Translations under genes and position numbers: made by a program
DNA from: Streptomyces hawaiiensis
GTDB lineage: Bacteria; Actinomycetota; Actinomycetes; Streptomycetales; Streptomycetaceae
NCBI RefSeq assembly: GCF_004803895.1
Contig: NZ_CP021978.1
Coordinates: 5,518,001 to 5,582,000 of the forward strand
Direction: 5' to 3'
Length of the DNA: 64,000 nt
Shown here: one piece after another, positions 8,185 to 16,077 of the stretch
Numbering within the stretch: position 1 is the first letter of the stretch
Layout: every line of letters begins with the position of its first letter
The notes under the pieces: generated by a model
Database searches by the model: none
What the model was told of the DNA's origin: nothing
What the model saw: only the letters and a program-made list of their open reading frames with translations

Positions 8185-9162
8185 ATGCCAGGCGCCATCT
8201 ACGCCGAAGGTCTGGTCAAGACCTTCGGTGACGTAAAGGCCTTGGACGGTGTCGACCTCGACGTGCCCGAGGGCACGGTCCTCGGCCTGCTCGGGCCGAA
8301 CGGCGCGGGCAAGACCACCACCGTCCGCTGCCTGACGACCCTGCTACGGCCCGACAGCGGACGGGCCGTCGTCGCGGGCCTCGACGTGCTCAAGCAGCCC
8401 GACGCGGTCCGCCGCTCCATCGGCCTGTCCGGCCAGTTCGCGGCCGTCGACGAGTACCTGACCGGCCGGGAGAACCTCCAGATGGTCGGTCAGCTCTACC
8501 AGATGCGGGCGAAGGCGGCGAAGGAGCGCGCGGCCGAGCTGCTGGAGCAGTTCCACCTCGCGGACGCGGCCGACCGCCCCACCAAGACCTACTCGGGCGG
8601 CATGCGCCGCCGCCTCGACCTCGCGGCCGCCCTGGTCGTCTCGCCGCCCGTGATGTTCATGGACGAGCCGACCACCGGCCTCGACCCCCGCAACCGCCAG
8701 CAGCTGTGGGAGGTCATCAAGCAACTCGTCTCCGGCGGCACGACGCTGCTGCTCACCACGCAGTACCTGGAGGAGGCCGACCACCTGGCGCACGACATCG
8801 CGGTGGTCGACCACGGCAAGGTCATCGCCCAGGGCACCTCCGACCAGCTCAAGGCCCGCACCGGCGGCGAGCGCGTCGAGGTCGTGGTGCACGAGCGCGA
8901 GCACATCCAGGCCGCCGCCGAGGTCCTCGCCGGCTTCGGCAAGGGCGAGACCAAGATCGAGGAGCACATGCGCAAGCTCACCGCTCCCGTGACCGGCGGC
9001 GCCAAGCTCCTCGCCGAGGTCATCCGCGAACTGGACACCCGGGGCATCGAGATCGACGACATCGGCCTGCGCCGGCCGACCCTCGACGACGTCTTCCTGT
9101 CCCTCACGGGACACGTGGCCGAGGTCAAGGACCAGGAGAACGACAAGGAGGCCGCCCAGTGA
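8185..9162 (+). CDS. ABC transporter ATP-binding protein, DrrA (daunorubicin resistance) type
   Basis: 325 residues. Walker A is GPNGAGKT (37-44), the signature is YSGGMRRRLDLA, and Walker B is VMFMDEPTTGLDP. The C-terminal extension (about 230-310) is the DrrA-type domain ending in RRPTLDDVFLSLTGH. Such ATPases pair with an ABC-2 permease to export hydrophobic drugs or lipids. The ATG at 8185 follows GTGGAG at good spacing. The gene overlaps the permease gene by 4 bases (GTGA), so the two are translationally coupled. It lies behind a promoter with a palindromic spacer, so it is probably inducible. Confidence 0.9.
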   Translation: MPGAIYAEGLVKTFGDVKALDGVDLDVPEGTVLGLLGPNGAGKTTTVRCLTTLLRPDSGRAVVAGLDVLKQPDAVRRSIGLSGQFAAVDEYLTGRENLQMVGQLYQMRAKAAKERAAELLEQFHLADAADRPTKTYSGGMRRRLDLAAALVVSPPVMFMDEPTTGLDPRNRQQLWEVIKQLVSGGTTLLLTTQYLEEADHLAHDIAVVDHGKVIAQGTSDQLKARTGGERVEVVVHEREHIQAAAEVLAGFGKGETKIEEHMRKLTAPVTGGAKLLAEVIRELDTRGIEIDDIGLRRPTLDDVFLSLTGHVAEVKDQENDKEAAQ

Positions 9163-10016
9163 GCGCCGTCACCGACACCGTGCGGGTCGCGCCGGCCGCG
9201 AACCCGGTCAGTCAGTCGATCCGGGACTCGATGGTCGTCGCCAAGCGCAACCTGATCCGCATGTCCCGGATCCCCGAGATGATCATTTACGGCCTGATCC
9301 AGCCGATCATGTTCGTGGTGCTGTTCACCTACGTCTTCGGCGGCTCCATGCAGATCGGCAACAGCACCAGCGCCGCCGACTACAAGAACTTCCTGATGGC
9401 GGGCATTTTCGCGCAGACCGTCACGTTCGCCACCGCCAGCTCCGGTGCCGGCATCGCCGACGACATGCACAAGGGCCTCATCGACCGCTTCCGTTCCCTG
9501 CCCATGGCGCGCGGCGCGGTGCTCACCGGGCGCACCCTCGCCGACTCCGTGCAGACGGCCCTGACCCTGGTGGTCCTCGCCGTGGTCGCCCTGCTGGTCG
9601 GCTGGCGTGTCGGGTCGGACGGCAGCACCAATGCCGCCAAGGTCCTCGCCGCCTTCGGCCTGCTGCTCCTGCTCGGCTACGCGTTCACCTGGATCGGCGC
9701 CCTGATCGGCATGTCGGTCCGGACCCCCGAGGCGGCCACGTCCAGCGGTCTGATCTGGCTCTTCCCGGTGACGTTCATCTCGAACGCGTTCGTGGACACC
9801 AGCCACATGACCCCCTGGCTGCGCCACATCGCCGAGTGGAACCCCTTCAGCGCCACGGTCCAGGCCTGCCGCGTGCTCTTCGCCAACCCGGGCCAGTCGC
9901 CGTCGGACGCCTGGCCCATGCAGCACCCCGTGTGGGCCTCGCTGATCTACTCGATTCTGATCCTGGTGGTGTTCCGGACCCTGGCGGTGCGCAAGTACCG
10001 CTCGGCGACGGCATGA
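9159..10016 (+). CDS. ABC-2 type permease, DrrB type
   Basis: 285 residues with six predicted membrane helices. The first begins at about residue 42 (MIIYGLIQPIMFVVLFTYVF). The family pattern LMAGIFAQTVTFATASSGAG and the later ATSSGLIWLFPVTFISNAFV block place it with DrrB-like ABC-2 transporters. The GTG start is inside the stop of the ATPase gene. It forms the transmembrane half of the exporter; the substrate is unknown. A strong hairpin follows the gene. Confidence 0.9.
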   Translation: MSAVTDTVRVAPAANPVSQSIRDSMVVAKRNLIRMSRIPEMIIYGLIQPIMFVVLFTYVFGGSMQIGNSTSAADYKNFLMAGIFAQTVTFATASSGAGIADDMHKGLIDRFRSLPMARGAVLTGRTLADSVQTALTLVVLAVVALLVGWRVGSDGSTNAAKVLAAFGLLLLLGYAFTWIGALIGMSVRTPEAATSSGLIWLFPVTFISNAFVDTSHMTPWLRHIAEWNPFSATVQACRVLFANPGQSPSDAWPMQHPVWASLIYSILILVVFRTLAVRKYRSATA

Positions 10017-10019
10017 CAG

Positions 10020-10050
10020 TGCCCCCGGTGCCGCAGCGGCGCCGGGGGCA
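10020..10050. terminator. Strong bidirectional hairpin between the ABC operon and greA
   Basis: TGCCCCCGG (10020-10028) and CCGGGGGCA (10042-10050) form a perfect 9-bp stem with an inner GCCGC/GCGGC stem. It sits between convergent genes and can serve both. Confidence 0.75.
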
Positions 10051-10071
10051 GCTCAGGGCTCGGAGGGCCGG

Positions 10072-10569
10072 TCAGCCCTCGTACGGCTCGGCCTTGAGGA
10101 TCTTCACCGCGGCCTTCTTGCCGTTCGGCAGTTCGTACTCGGCGTCCTCGCCGACCTTGTGGCCCATCACGCCGGCGCCCAGCGGCGACTGCGGCGAGTA
10201 CGTCTCGATGTCGGAGCTCGCGTACTCGCGGGAGGCGAGCAAGAACGTCAGCGTGTCGTCCTCGTCACCGTCGAACGCGATCGTGACGACCATGCCGGGT
10301 GCCACCGCACCGTCCGCCGCGGGTGCCTCACCGACCTTGGCGCTCTCGAGGAGCTGGGTCAGCTGGCGCACACGGAGCTCCTGCTTGCCCTGCTCCTCCT
10401 TGGCCGCGTGGTACCCGCCGTTCTCACGCAGGTCGCCCTCCTCGCGCGCCGCGGCGATCTTCCCGGAGATCTCCGCCCGCGCGGGACCAGTAAGGTACTC
10501 AAGCTCAGCCTTGAGCTTGTTGTACGCCTCCTGGGTCAGCCAGGTGACGTTCTCGCTGGTCTGGGTCAC
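10072..10569 (-). CDS. greA: Transcription elongation factor GreA
   Basis: 165 residues. GreA enters the secondary channel of RNA polymerase and stimulates cleavage of backtracked RNA. The N-terminal coiled coil carries the acidic tip (REEGDLRENGGYHAAKEEQG), and the C-terminal half is the FKBP-like domain ending in YELPNGKKAAVKIL. The start is GTG at 10569 (VTQTSENVTWLTQEAYNKL) with GAGGAG upstream. The frame stays open to 10647, but the extra residues do not match the family. Upstream, TAGGCT on the minus strand (10654-10649) is a possible -10. The greA, DUF4307, mca order is common in actinomycetes. Confidence 0.95.
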   Translation of the reverse strand: MTQTSENVTWLTQEAYNKLKAELEYLTGPARAEISGKIAAAREEGDLRENGGYHAAKEEQGKQELRVRQLTQLLESAKVGEAPAADGAVAPGMVVTIAFDGDEDDTLTFLLASREYASSDIETYSPQSPLGAGVMGHKVGEDAEYELPNGKKAAVKILKAEPYEG

Positions 10570-10747
10570 AGGTGCTCCTCGTAGGTACTGGGATACAAAG
10601 CATCGCCCTACCCAGAAGAATGTTCCTTCACGGATGGGCGAAACCACGAGCCTAACAATTCAGGGGCCCAAGGGGGAGGACATAAGCCACCAGAATCACG
10701 TCAAGGCAGGTCAGGCCCTACGTATTCCAGGTGACGCCGGGTTGTCG

Positions 10748-11146
10748 TCAGCCGGCGTGGCAGCCCAGCAGCTCGGCCGTCGTCCCCGGGGAGGTCGTGC
10801 GGAGCGTGACGACCTTGTCGATGCGGGTCGCGTCCCCGTCGAAGCGGAAGTCGGCCCGGCCCACCTCGGCCCCGTTCTCGGCCTGTGAGCGCACGGTGCA
10901 GTAGCCGTCGGTGCCGGCGTCCTTGCGGACCTCCAGATGCACCTGCACGGACTCCTTGCCCGGCTCGAAGGTGATCACCTCGGCGCTGATCTCGCTCTTG
11001 GCCACGTAGTGGTAGCCGAACCAGCCGAGGAGCCCCAGCAGCGCCACCGCGAGGACGACGCCCACGACCTTGAGCGTGCGGTCGGCGCGCTCGTCCGAGG
11101 AACGGCCGTATCGGCCCTCGGGCAGTCGCGTGCTCGCCGTACTCAT
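10748..11146 (-). CDS. DUF4307 single-pass membrane protein
   Basis: 132 residues. A basic cytoplasmic N-terminus (about 1-25) is followed by one helix (TLKVVGVVLAVALLGLLGWF, about 24-43) and an extracytoplasmic beta-rich domain with two Cys residues (YCTVRSQ and LLGCHAG) that could form a disulfide. This is the DUF4307 family, found beside mca and greA in actinomycetes; its function is unknown. It is divergent from mca. The upstream region holds a direct repeat of GGTCCCGGAA (around 11178 and 11203). Confidence 0.85.
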   Translation of the reverse strand: MSTASTRLPEGRYGRSSDERADRTLKVVGVVLAVALLGLLGWFGYHYVAKSEISAEVITFEPGKESVQVHLEVRKDAGTDGYCTVRSQAENGAEVGRADFRFDGDATRIDKVVTLRTTSPGTTAELLGCHAG

Positions 11147-11293
11147 GATCGTCCTCCAGGCCGGGCCGGGACGAAGGTCCCGGAAGGGGCTCCAGGACCG
11201 GGTCCCGGAATTATTCGCCCCCCGATTCGGTCACTATAGAAGCCGCTGATTGCGCCGACGCACACAGGGCGCCGACTTACTGAGGATTGAGTC

Positions 11294-12175
11294 TTGACTG
11301 ACCAGTTGCGACTGATGGCCGTTCACGCCCACCCCGACGACGAGTCGAGCAAGGGCGCTGCGACCATGGCGAAGTACGTGTCCGAGGGGGTGGACGTGCT
11401 GGTCGTGACCTGCACGGGCGGGGAACGCGGCTCCATCCTCAATCCCAAGCTCCAGGGCGACGCGTACATCGAGGAGCACATCCACGAGGTACGCAAGAAG
11501 GAGATGGACGAAGCCCGGGAGATCCTGGGCGTCAAGCAGGAGTGGCTCGGCTTCGTCGACTCGGGCCTGCCCGAGGGCGACCCGCTGCCGCCGCTGCCGG
11601 AGGGCTGTTTCGCCCTGGAGGACGTGGACCACGCGGCCGGTGAGCTGGTGCGCAAGATCCGCGCCTTCCGCCCGCAGGTGATCACCACCTACGACGAGAA
11701 CGGCGGCTACCCGCACCCCGACCACATCATGACCCACAAGATCTCGATGGTGGCGTTCGAGTCGGCGGCGGACACCGAGAAGTACCCGGAGGCGGAGTAC
11801 GGCCCCGCCTACCAGCCGCAGAAGCTCTACTACAACCAGGGCTTCAACCGCCCGCGCACCGAGGCCCTGCACCAGGCGATGCTCGACCGCGGCATGGAGT
11901 CCCCCTACGGGGACTGGCTCAAGCGCTGGGAGGAGTTCGGCATGAAGCAGCGCACGCTCACCACCCACATCCCGTGCGCCGAGTTCTACGAGATCCGCGA
12001 CAAGGCACTGATCGCCCACGCCACGCAGATCGACCCGGACGGCGGCTGGTTCAAGGTCCCGATGGAGATCCAGAAGGACGTCTGGCCGACGGAGGAGTAC
12101 GAGCTGGCGAAGGCCCTCGTCGATACCTCCCTCCCCGAGGACGACCTCTTTGCGGGCATCCGCGACAATGCCTGA
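11294..12175 (+). CDS. mca: Mycothiol S-conjugate amidase Mca
   Basis: 293 residues. It hydrolyses mycothiol S-conjugates of electrophiles and drugs into a mercapturic acid, which is exported, and GlcN-inositol, which is recycled. The zinc site is visible as HAHPDDE (11-17) and HPDH (141-144), as in the PIG-L/MshB deacetylase fold. The length and the C-terminal TTHIPC region fit Mca better than MshB. The start is TTG at 11294 with GAGGA upstream; there is no nearer ATG. The following small membrane-protein gene begins 2 bases after its stop, so the two are an operon. Confidence 0.93.
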   Translation: MTDQLRLMAVHAHPDDESSKGAATMAKYVSEGVDVLVVTCTGGERGSILNPKLQGDAYIEEHIHEVRKKEMDEAREILGVKQEWLGFVDSGLPEGDPLPPLPEGCFALEDVDHAAGELVRKIRAFRPQVITTYDENGGYPHPDHIMTHKISMVAFESAADTEKYPEAEYGPAYQPQKLYYNQGFNRPRTEALHQAMLDRGMESPYGDWLKRWEEFGMKQRTLTTHIPCAEFYEIRDKALIAHATQIDPDGGWFKVPMEIQKDVWPTEEYELAKALVDTSLPEDDLFAGIRDNA

Positions 12176-12176
12176 C

Positions 12177-12467
12177 ATGAGCGCAAGCGCAAGCCTGGCA
12201 ATGACGCACCTCGTCTCCTTCGCCAAGGAGGTCGACGAGGACAAGGTCACCCCCGGCGTCCTCGGCTTCATCGTCTTCGCGGCGATGGCCCTGGCGGTGT
12301 GGGCCCTGATGAAGTCCATGAGCCGGCACATGAACCGGGTCGACTTCACCCAGGTCCCCGACCCGAAGGCCGAGCAGCCGGAACCGTCCACGGCGGAGCC
12401 GTCCGGGACGGAAGCGGAAGCCGCGGAAGCGGAGCCCTCCGGCCGGGGCGGCAAGAAGCAGGGCTGA
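12177..12467 (+). CDS. Small single-pass membrane protein in the mca operon
   Basis: 96 residues. A short N-terminus is followed by one helix (about 25-45, VLGFIVFAAMALAVWALMK). The tail is charged and Pro/Glu/Ala-rich (QPEPSTAEPSGTEAEAAEAE) and ends GGKKQG. It begins 2 bases after the mca stop. An ATG nine codons downstream (MTHLV) is an alternative start. Proteins like this often follow mca in Streptomyces; the function is not recognised. Confidence 0.7.
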   Translation: MSASASLAMTHLVSFAKEVDEDKVTPGVLGFIVFAAMALAVWALMKSMSRHMNRVDFTQVPDPKAEQPEPSTAEPSGTEAEAAEAEPSGRGGKKQG

Positions 12468-12510
12468 CGCCCCACCCGAGGGGACGCCACCCGTCGGTGG
12501 CCCGGCACCA

Positions 12511-12704
12511 AGCGCCGCCGACGGGTGACTCGCGCATCGCTGAGCGCCGCCGGAGGGGTGGCTCGCGCATCGGGGAGCGTCGCCTGACGCATGGCTCGCC
12601 CATCGGGGAGAGCTGCCGTGGGGTGTGTCGCGCGCTGGGGAGCGCCGCGGGCAGGTGCCCGGCGCGCCCCGGGGAGCGCCGCCGACGGGGGTGCCCGCCC
12701 GCCC
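12511..12704. repeat. Six degenerate tandem copies of a ~33-bp unit
   Basis: Unit boundaries are 12511-12542, 12543-12575, 12576-12608, 12609-12640, 12641-12674 and 12675-12704 (30-34 bases each). Each begins AGCGCCGCC or a close variant. Copies one to three also share CTCGC(G/C)CATCG near the end. The array fills the space between two convergent genes (stops at 12467 and 12711), and no gene is evident in it. Confidence 0.8.
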
Positions 12705-12710
12705 TCAGGC

Positions 12711-15700
12711 CTACGCCTTCGACTCCACGACCACGCCCATCACCTCGCGCGCATGCCGGTTCGGCACCATGCCGAGCCGCCAGGCCTGCCAGCCCGCCTC
12801 CAGCGTCACGCCCCGCTCCAGCAGCAGCTGGTACGCGTCGAGGTAGTCGTCCAGCTTCCGGTCGCGCAGCCCATGGCTCGCGCGGGACAACCGCGCGAGT
12901 TCCTCCTGGGCCACCGCCGTACCCACCTCCATGCCGCCCGGGGCCGCGTAGGGCAGGAGGGTGCAGCGCAGGAAACGGGCCCAGTCCTCGCCCCGGCGGT
13001 CGCCGTAGGACGCGAAGAGCTCCACCGCCTCGTCGCACAGGGCCAGGGCCTGCTGGGTGCGCGCGTTGCCCGCGTCCACGACCGCCAGTTCCAGGCAGGT
13101 CCATGCCTCGCCGTGGGCGACGCCGATGCGCTGGAAGTCGGCCCGGGCATCGACCAGCAATTGCCGCGCGAAGCCTGAATTGCGCAGGGAACCCGTCTGA
13201 GCCGCTCGCTGGTCGCGGGTGACGCGGGCCGAGTGGTGGCGGGCGCAGGCCAGGCCGTAGACGTCCCGCATGCGGGAGAACATCGTGCGGGCGCGCTCCA
13301 GCTCGCGGACCGCCTGATCGAGGTCGCCCGTCTCCTCCAGGGCCTGGCCCAGGTAGTACAGGGTCCAGGCCTCGCCGCGCGCGTCCTCGTTGTCGCGATG
13401 CCGGGCGGCAGCCCCGCGCAGCTCCTCCACCGCCGGGGACGCCTCACCGGCGACCAGCAGCGCCCGGGCCAGCTGCGTCAGGGCCCATGCCTCACCACGG
13501 GCGTCACGGGTCCGGCCGTACAGCTCCAGGGCCGCCCGCAGCTCGGACTCGGCCCGCGGGACATCGCCCATGCGCAGCCCCAGCTGACCCAGCTGGAAGT
13601 GCGCCCACGCCTGGCCGTGCACGGACTCACCCGCGCGGTGCAGCACCAGGGACTCGGTCAGCAGATCCAGCGCCTCCGCCAGCCGGGCCCGGTCCCGCTC
13701 CACCGCCGCGAGGGCGTGCATCGTCCACGCCCGGTCCACGGCCAGCTCGGGCGAGGCCTGCAGGGCCAGGGCCTCACGGAGCCTCTCCGACGCCTCGGTC
13801 AGATTGCCCTGGTGGTGCAGGGTGATGCCGAGGGAGCACAGGGCACGGGCGGCGCCGGCGTCGTGATGGGCCTCCCGGTAGAGGTCCACGACCGACGTGA
13901 GGGTCGTACGTGCCTTGTCCAGCTCGCCCAGCTGCCGTGCCGCGATACCCGTGCGCCACTGCACCGAGCGGACCAGCAGCCCCTCGTCCACCGCCTGCGC
14001 CAGTTCGCTGATCTCGCCCAGGCGGTACAGGTCACCCCGCAGCAGGCAGTAGTCGCACAGGGCACCCAGCAGGTTCAGCACCGCCGCCTGGTCCACGCCC
14101 TCGGCGTGCCGCAGCGCCGCCGTGATGAAGCTCGACTCTTCGTCCAGCCAGCGCAGCGCCTCGTCGAGGGAGGTGAAGCCGTACGGGCTGAAGCGGTTGG
14201 TCCGGGTCGACATGTTGCCGTCGACCATCCGCAGTACCGAGTCGGCCAGCTCGGCGTAGTTCACGATCAGCCGCTCCTGTGCCGCCGTGCGCTCGGCGGG
14301 GTCCTCCTCGTCGAGCAGGCGGGCCTGGGCGAAGGAACGGACCAGGTCGTGCAGCCGGTAGCGGTCGCCCCGGACATGGTCGATCAGCCCGGCACGGGTC
14401 AGGGTCTGCAGATGACGCTTCGCCTCCGCCTCGTCCGTGGCCAGCAGCGCGGCGGCCGCGGCGGCACCCAGCGAGGCCCGGCCGGCCAGAGCGAGCCGGC
14501 GCAGCAGCCGCCGTACGGTCTCCGGCTGGTCGGTGTAGCGCAGCCACAGGGCGCGCTCGACCGGCTCGACCGGGCCGTACGCCGCGAGGTCCGTGGCCAG
14601 CGCGCGCGGCGAGCGCGGACCGAGGCACGAGCCCGCGAGGCGCAGCGCCAGCGGCAGCCCGCCGCACAGCTCCCGGACCCGGTCCGCGGACTCCGCGTCG
14701 TACGGCCCGGAACGGTCCTGCGCCGCCGCGCCCAGCAACTCCTCCGCGCCGGCGGCGTCCAGCGGCGCCACCGCCAGCTGGTGCACCCGCGCGGGCAGGC
14801 CCTCCAGCTCCAGCGGGCCCCGCGCGGTCACCAGCACCAGGCTGTCGGACCGCTCCGGGACCAGGGCACGGATCTGCTCCGGGCCCGAGGCGTCGTCGAG
14901 GACGACTGTGACCGGCAGGCCCGTCAGATGCTGGTGGTACAGCTCGCCCAGCCGCTTGACCTGCTGGTCGGGGGAGGAGCGTTCGCGGAACAGCAACTGC
15001 TCGCGGGGCGCACCGAGCCGGTTCAGCAGATGCAGCAGGGCGTCACGGGTGGACAGCGGGGACTCGCCCGGCCCGTCGGCGCGCAGATCGACGACACAGG
15101 CACCGCGGAAGTAGTCCTTCAGGTCGTGCGTCGCGTGCACCGCGAGCGTCGTACGGCCGCTGCCGGGCGTGCCGTGCAGCACGACCACCGTCGGCTGCGT
15201 CTGCGTGCTCGCCCGGGCCGACTGCACCCACTGCCGGATCTGCGCCAGCTCGTGCCGCCGTCCCGCGAACGGCTCCGCCGGCTCCGGGAGCTGCCCGAAG
15301 GACTGCTCCAGCACGTTGCGCCCGCGTGCCGCCGCGCTCTTGTCCGTGCCCCGCAGCCGTGGCCCGGTCTTCTTCGGCCCGGTCGAGGCCGCGAGCACCC
15401 GCTGCTGATCCAGGAACGGCCGGATGCCCCGCACCTCCAGCGCCGTCAGCCACTGCAGCCGCAACTGCTCCGGCCCGCCCGGCTGGCTCACGGCCCCGGC
15501 ACGGCGGCTCGCGGCCGGCAGGTGCGACCCGACCACCTTCACCACCGTCGCGGCGGCGCCCACGACACCCACCGTCACGCCGGCGCCCAGCGCCGTCCCG
15601 GTGTCCGTGCCGAGCGCCAGGTCGGCGACGACGGCCGCGACGGCCGCGACCGCGGCCACCAGCAGCGGCGTCCCGGCCCCGTCCCGGGCGTAACGCTGCC

Positions 15701-15908
15701 CGAAGGTCAGCTGCCCGGCCGCCGCCTCGTCCAGGGCGCGCGTGTAGGCCTCGTACTCCTCGCCCGCGCTCCGCGCCATCGCGTCGAGCCCCCCGCGCGC
15801 CCGCGCGAGCAGCACCTTCCCGTCGCTGCGCCCGCCCGAGCGGCGCACTTCCTCCTCCACGGCCCGCGCCAACAGCCGCTCGGCCTCCGCCCGATGACTG
15901 TCCCGCAT
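12711..15908 (-). CDS. Membrane-anchored STAND NTPase (NB-ARC-like) with TPR repeats
   Basis: 1065 residues. The helical N-terminal region (1-75) is followed by two hydrophobic segments (about 81-97 and 104-127). The NTPase core has the P-loop GTPGSGRTT (246-254), Walker B VTVVLDD, the GLPLALRLAG motif, and an MHD-like LHDLVRSFA. A winged-helix part precedes a C-terminal array of about eight TPR-like helices (from about 580 to the end). STAND proteins act as ATP-driven switches that assemble on sensing a ligand. Here there is no recognisable effector domain; the membrane hairpin may fill that place. The gene stands alone, convergent to the mca operon. Confidence 0.82.
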   Translation of the reverse strand: MRDSHRAEAERLLARAVEEEVRRSGGRSDGKVLLARARGGLDAMARSAGEEYEAYTRALDEAAAGQLTFGQRYARDGAGTPLLVAAVAAVAAVVADLALGTDTGTALGAGVTVGVVGAAATVVKVVGSHLPAASRRAGAVSQPGGPEQLRLQWLTALEVRGIRPFLDQQRVLAASTGPKKTGPRLRGTDKSAAARGRNVLEQSFGQLPEPAEPFAGRRHELAQIRQWVQSARASTQTQPTVVVLHGTPGSGRTTLAVHATHDLKDYFRGACVVDLRADGPGESPLSTRDALLHLLNRLGAPREQLLFRERSSPDQQVKRLGELYHQHLTGLPVTVVLDDASGPEQIRALVPERSDSLVLVTARGPLELEGLPARVHQLAVAPLDAAGAEELLGAAAQDRSGPYDAESADRVRELCGGLPLALRLAGSCLGPRSPRALATDLAAYGPVEPVERALWLRYTDQPETVRRLLRRLALAGRASLGAAAAAALLATDEAEAKRHLQTLTRAGLIDHVRGDRYRLHDLVRSFAQARLLDEEDPAERTAAQERLIVNYAELADSVLRMVDGNMSTRTNRFSPYGFTSLDEALRWLDEESSFITAALRHAEGVDQAAVLNLLGALCDYCLLRGDLYRLGEISELAQAVDEGLLVRSVQWRTGIAARQLGELDKARTTLTSVVDLYREAHHDAGAARALCSLGITLHHQGNLTEASERLREALALQASPELAVDRAWTMHALAAVERDRARLAEALDLLTESLVLHRAGESVHGQAWAHFQLGQLGLRMGDVPRAESELRAALELYGRTRDARGEAWALTQLARALLVAGEASPAVEELRGAAARHRDNEDARGEAWTLYYLGQALEETGDLDQAVRELERARTMFSRMRDVYGLACARHHSARVTRDQRAAQTGSLRNSGFARQLLVDARADFQRIGVAHGEAWTCLELAVVDAGNARTQQALALCDEAVELFASYGDRRGEDWARFLRCTLLPYAAPGGMEVGTAVAQEELARLSRASHGLRDRKLDDYLDAYQLLLERGVTLEAGWQAWRLGMVPNRHAREVMGVVVESKA

Positions 15909-16077
15909 GTCAGGTCCCCCTCCGGCGGCAACTCCTGTGCCTACGAGTGTCCTTGGTGGGAGGCGTCAGCGCGAGGGGGCGACGATCAACGTTTGCGGTC
16001 CGGTGACCTGCGAGCCGCCCGCTCGCCCGAGGGACGGCTTCCGTGGTCGGGTGGCCGCCGTGAGGCAGGATGGAAGC

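Noticed and set aside
10178..10569. GreA possibly being the inhibitor-type Gfh or Rnk relative
   Set aside because: The acidic tip (EEGDLREN) and full-length coiled coil are those of GreA.
12511..12704. Possible CRISPR array
   Set aside because: Copies are degenerate and contiguous with no spacers, and no cas genes are present in the window.
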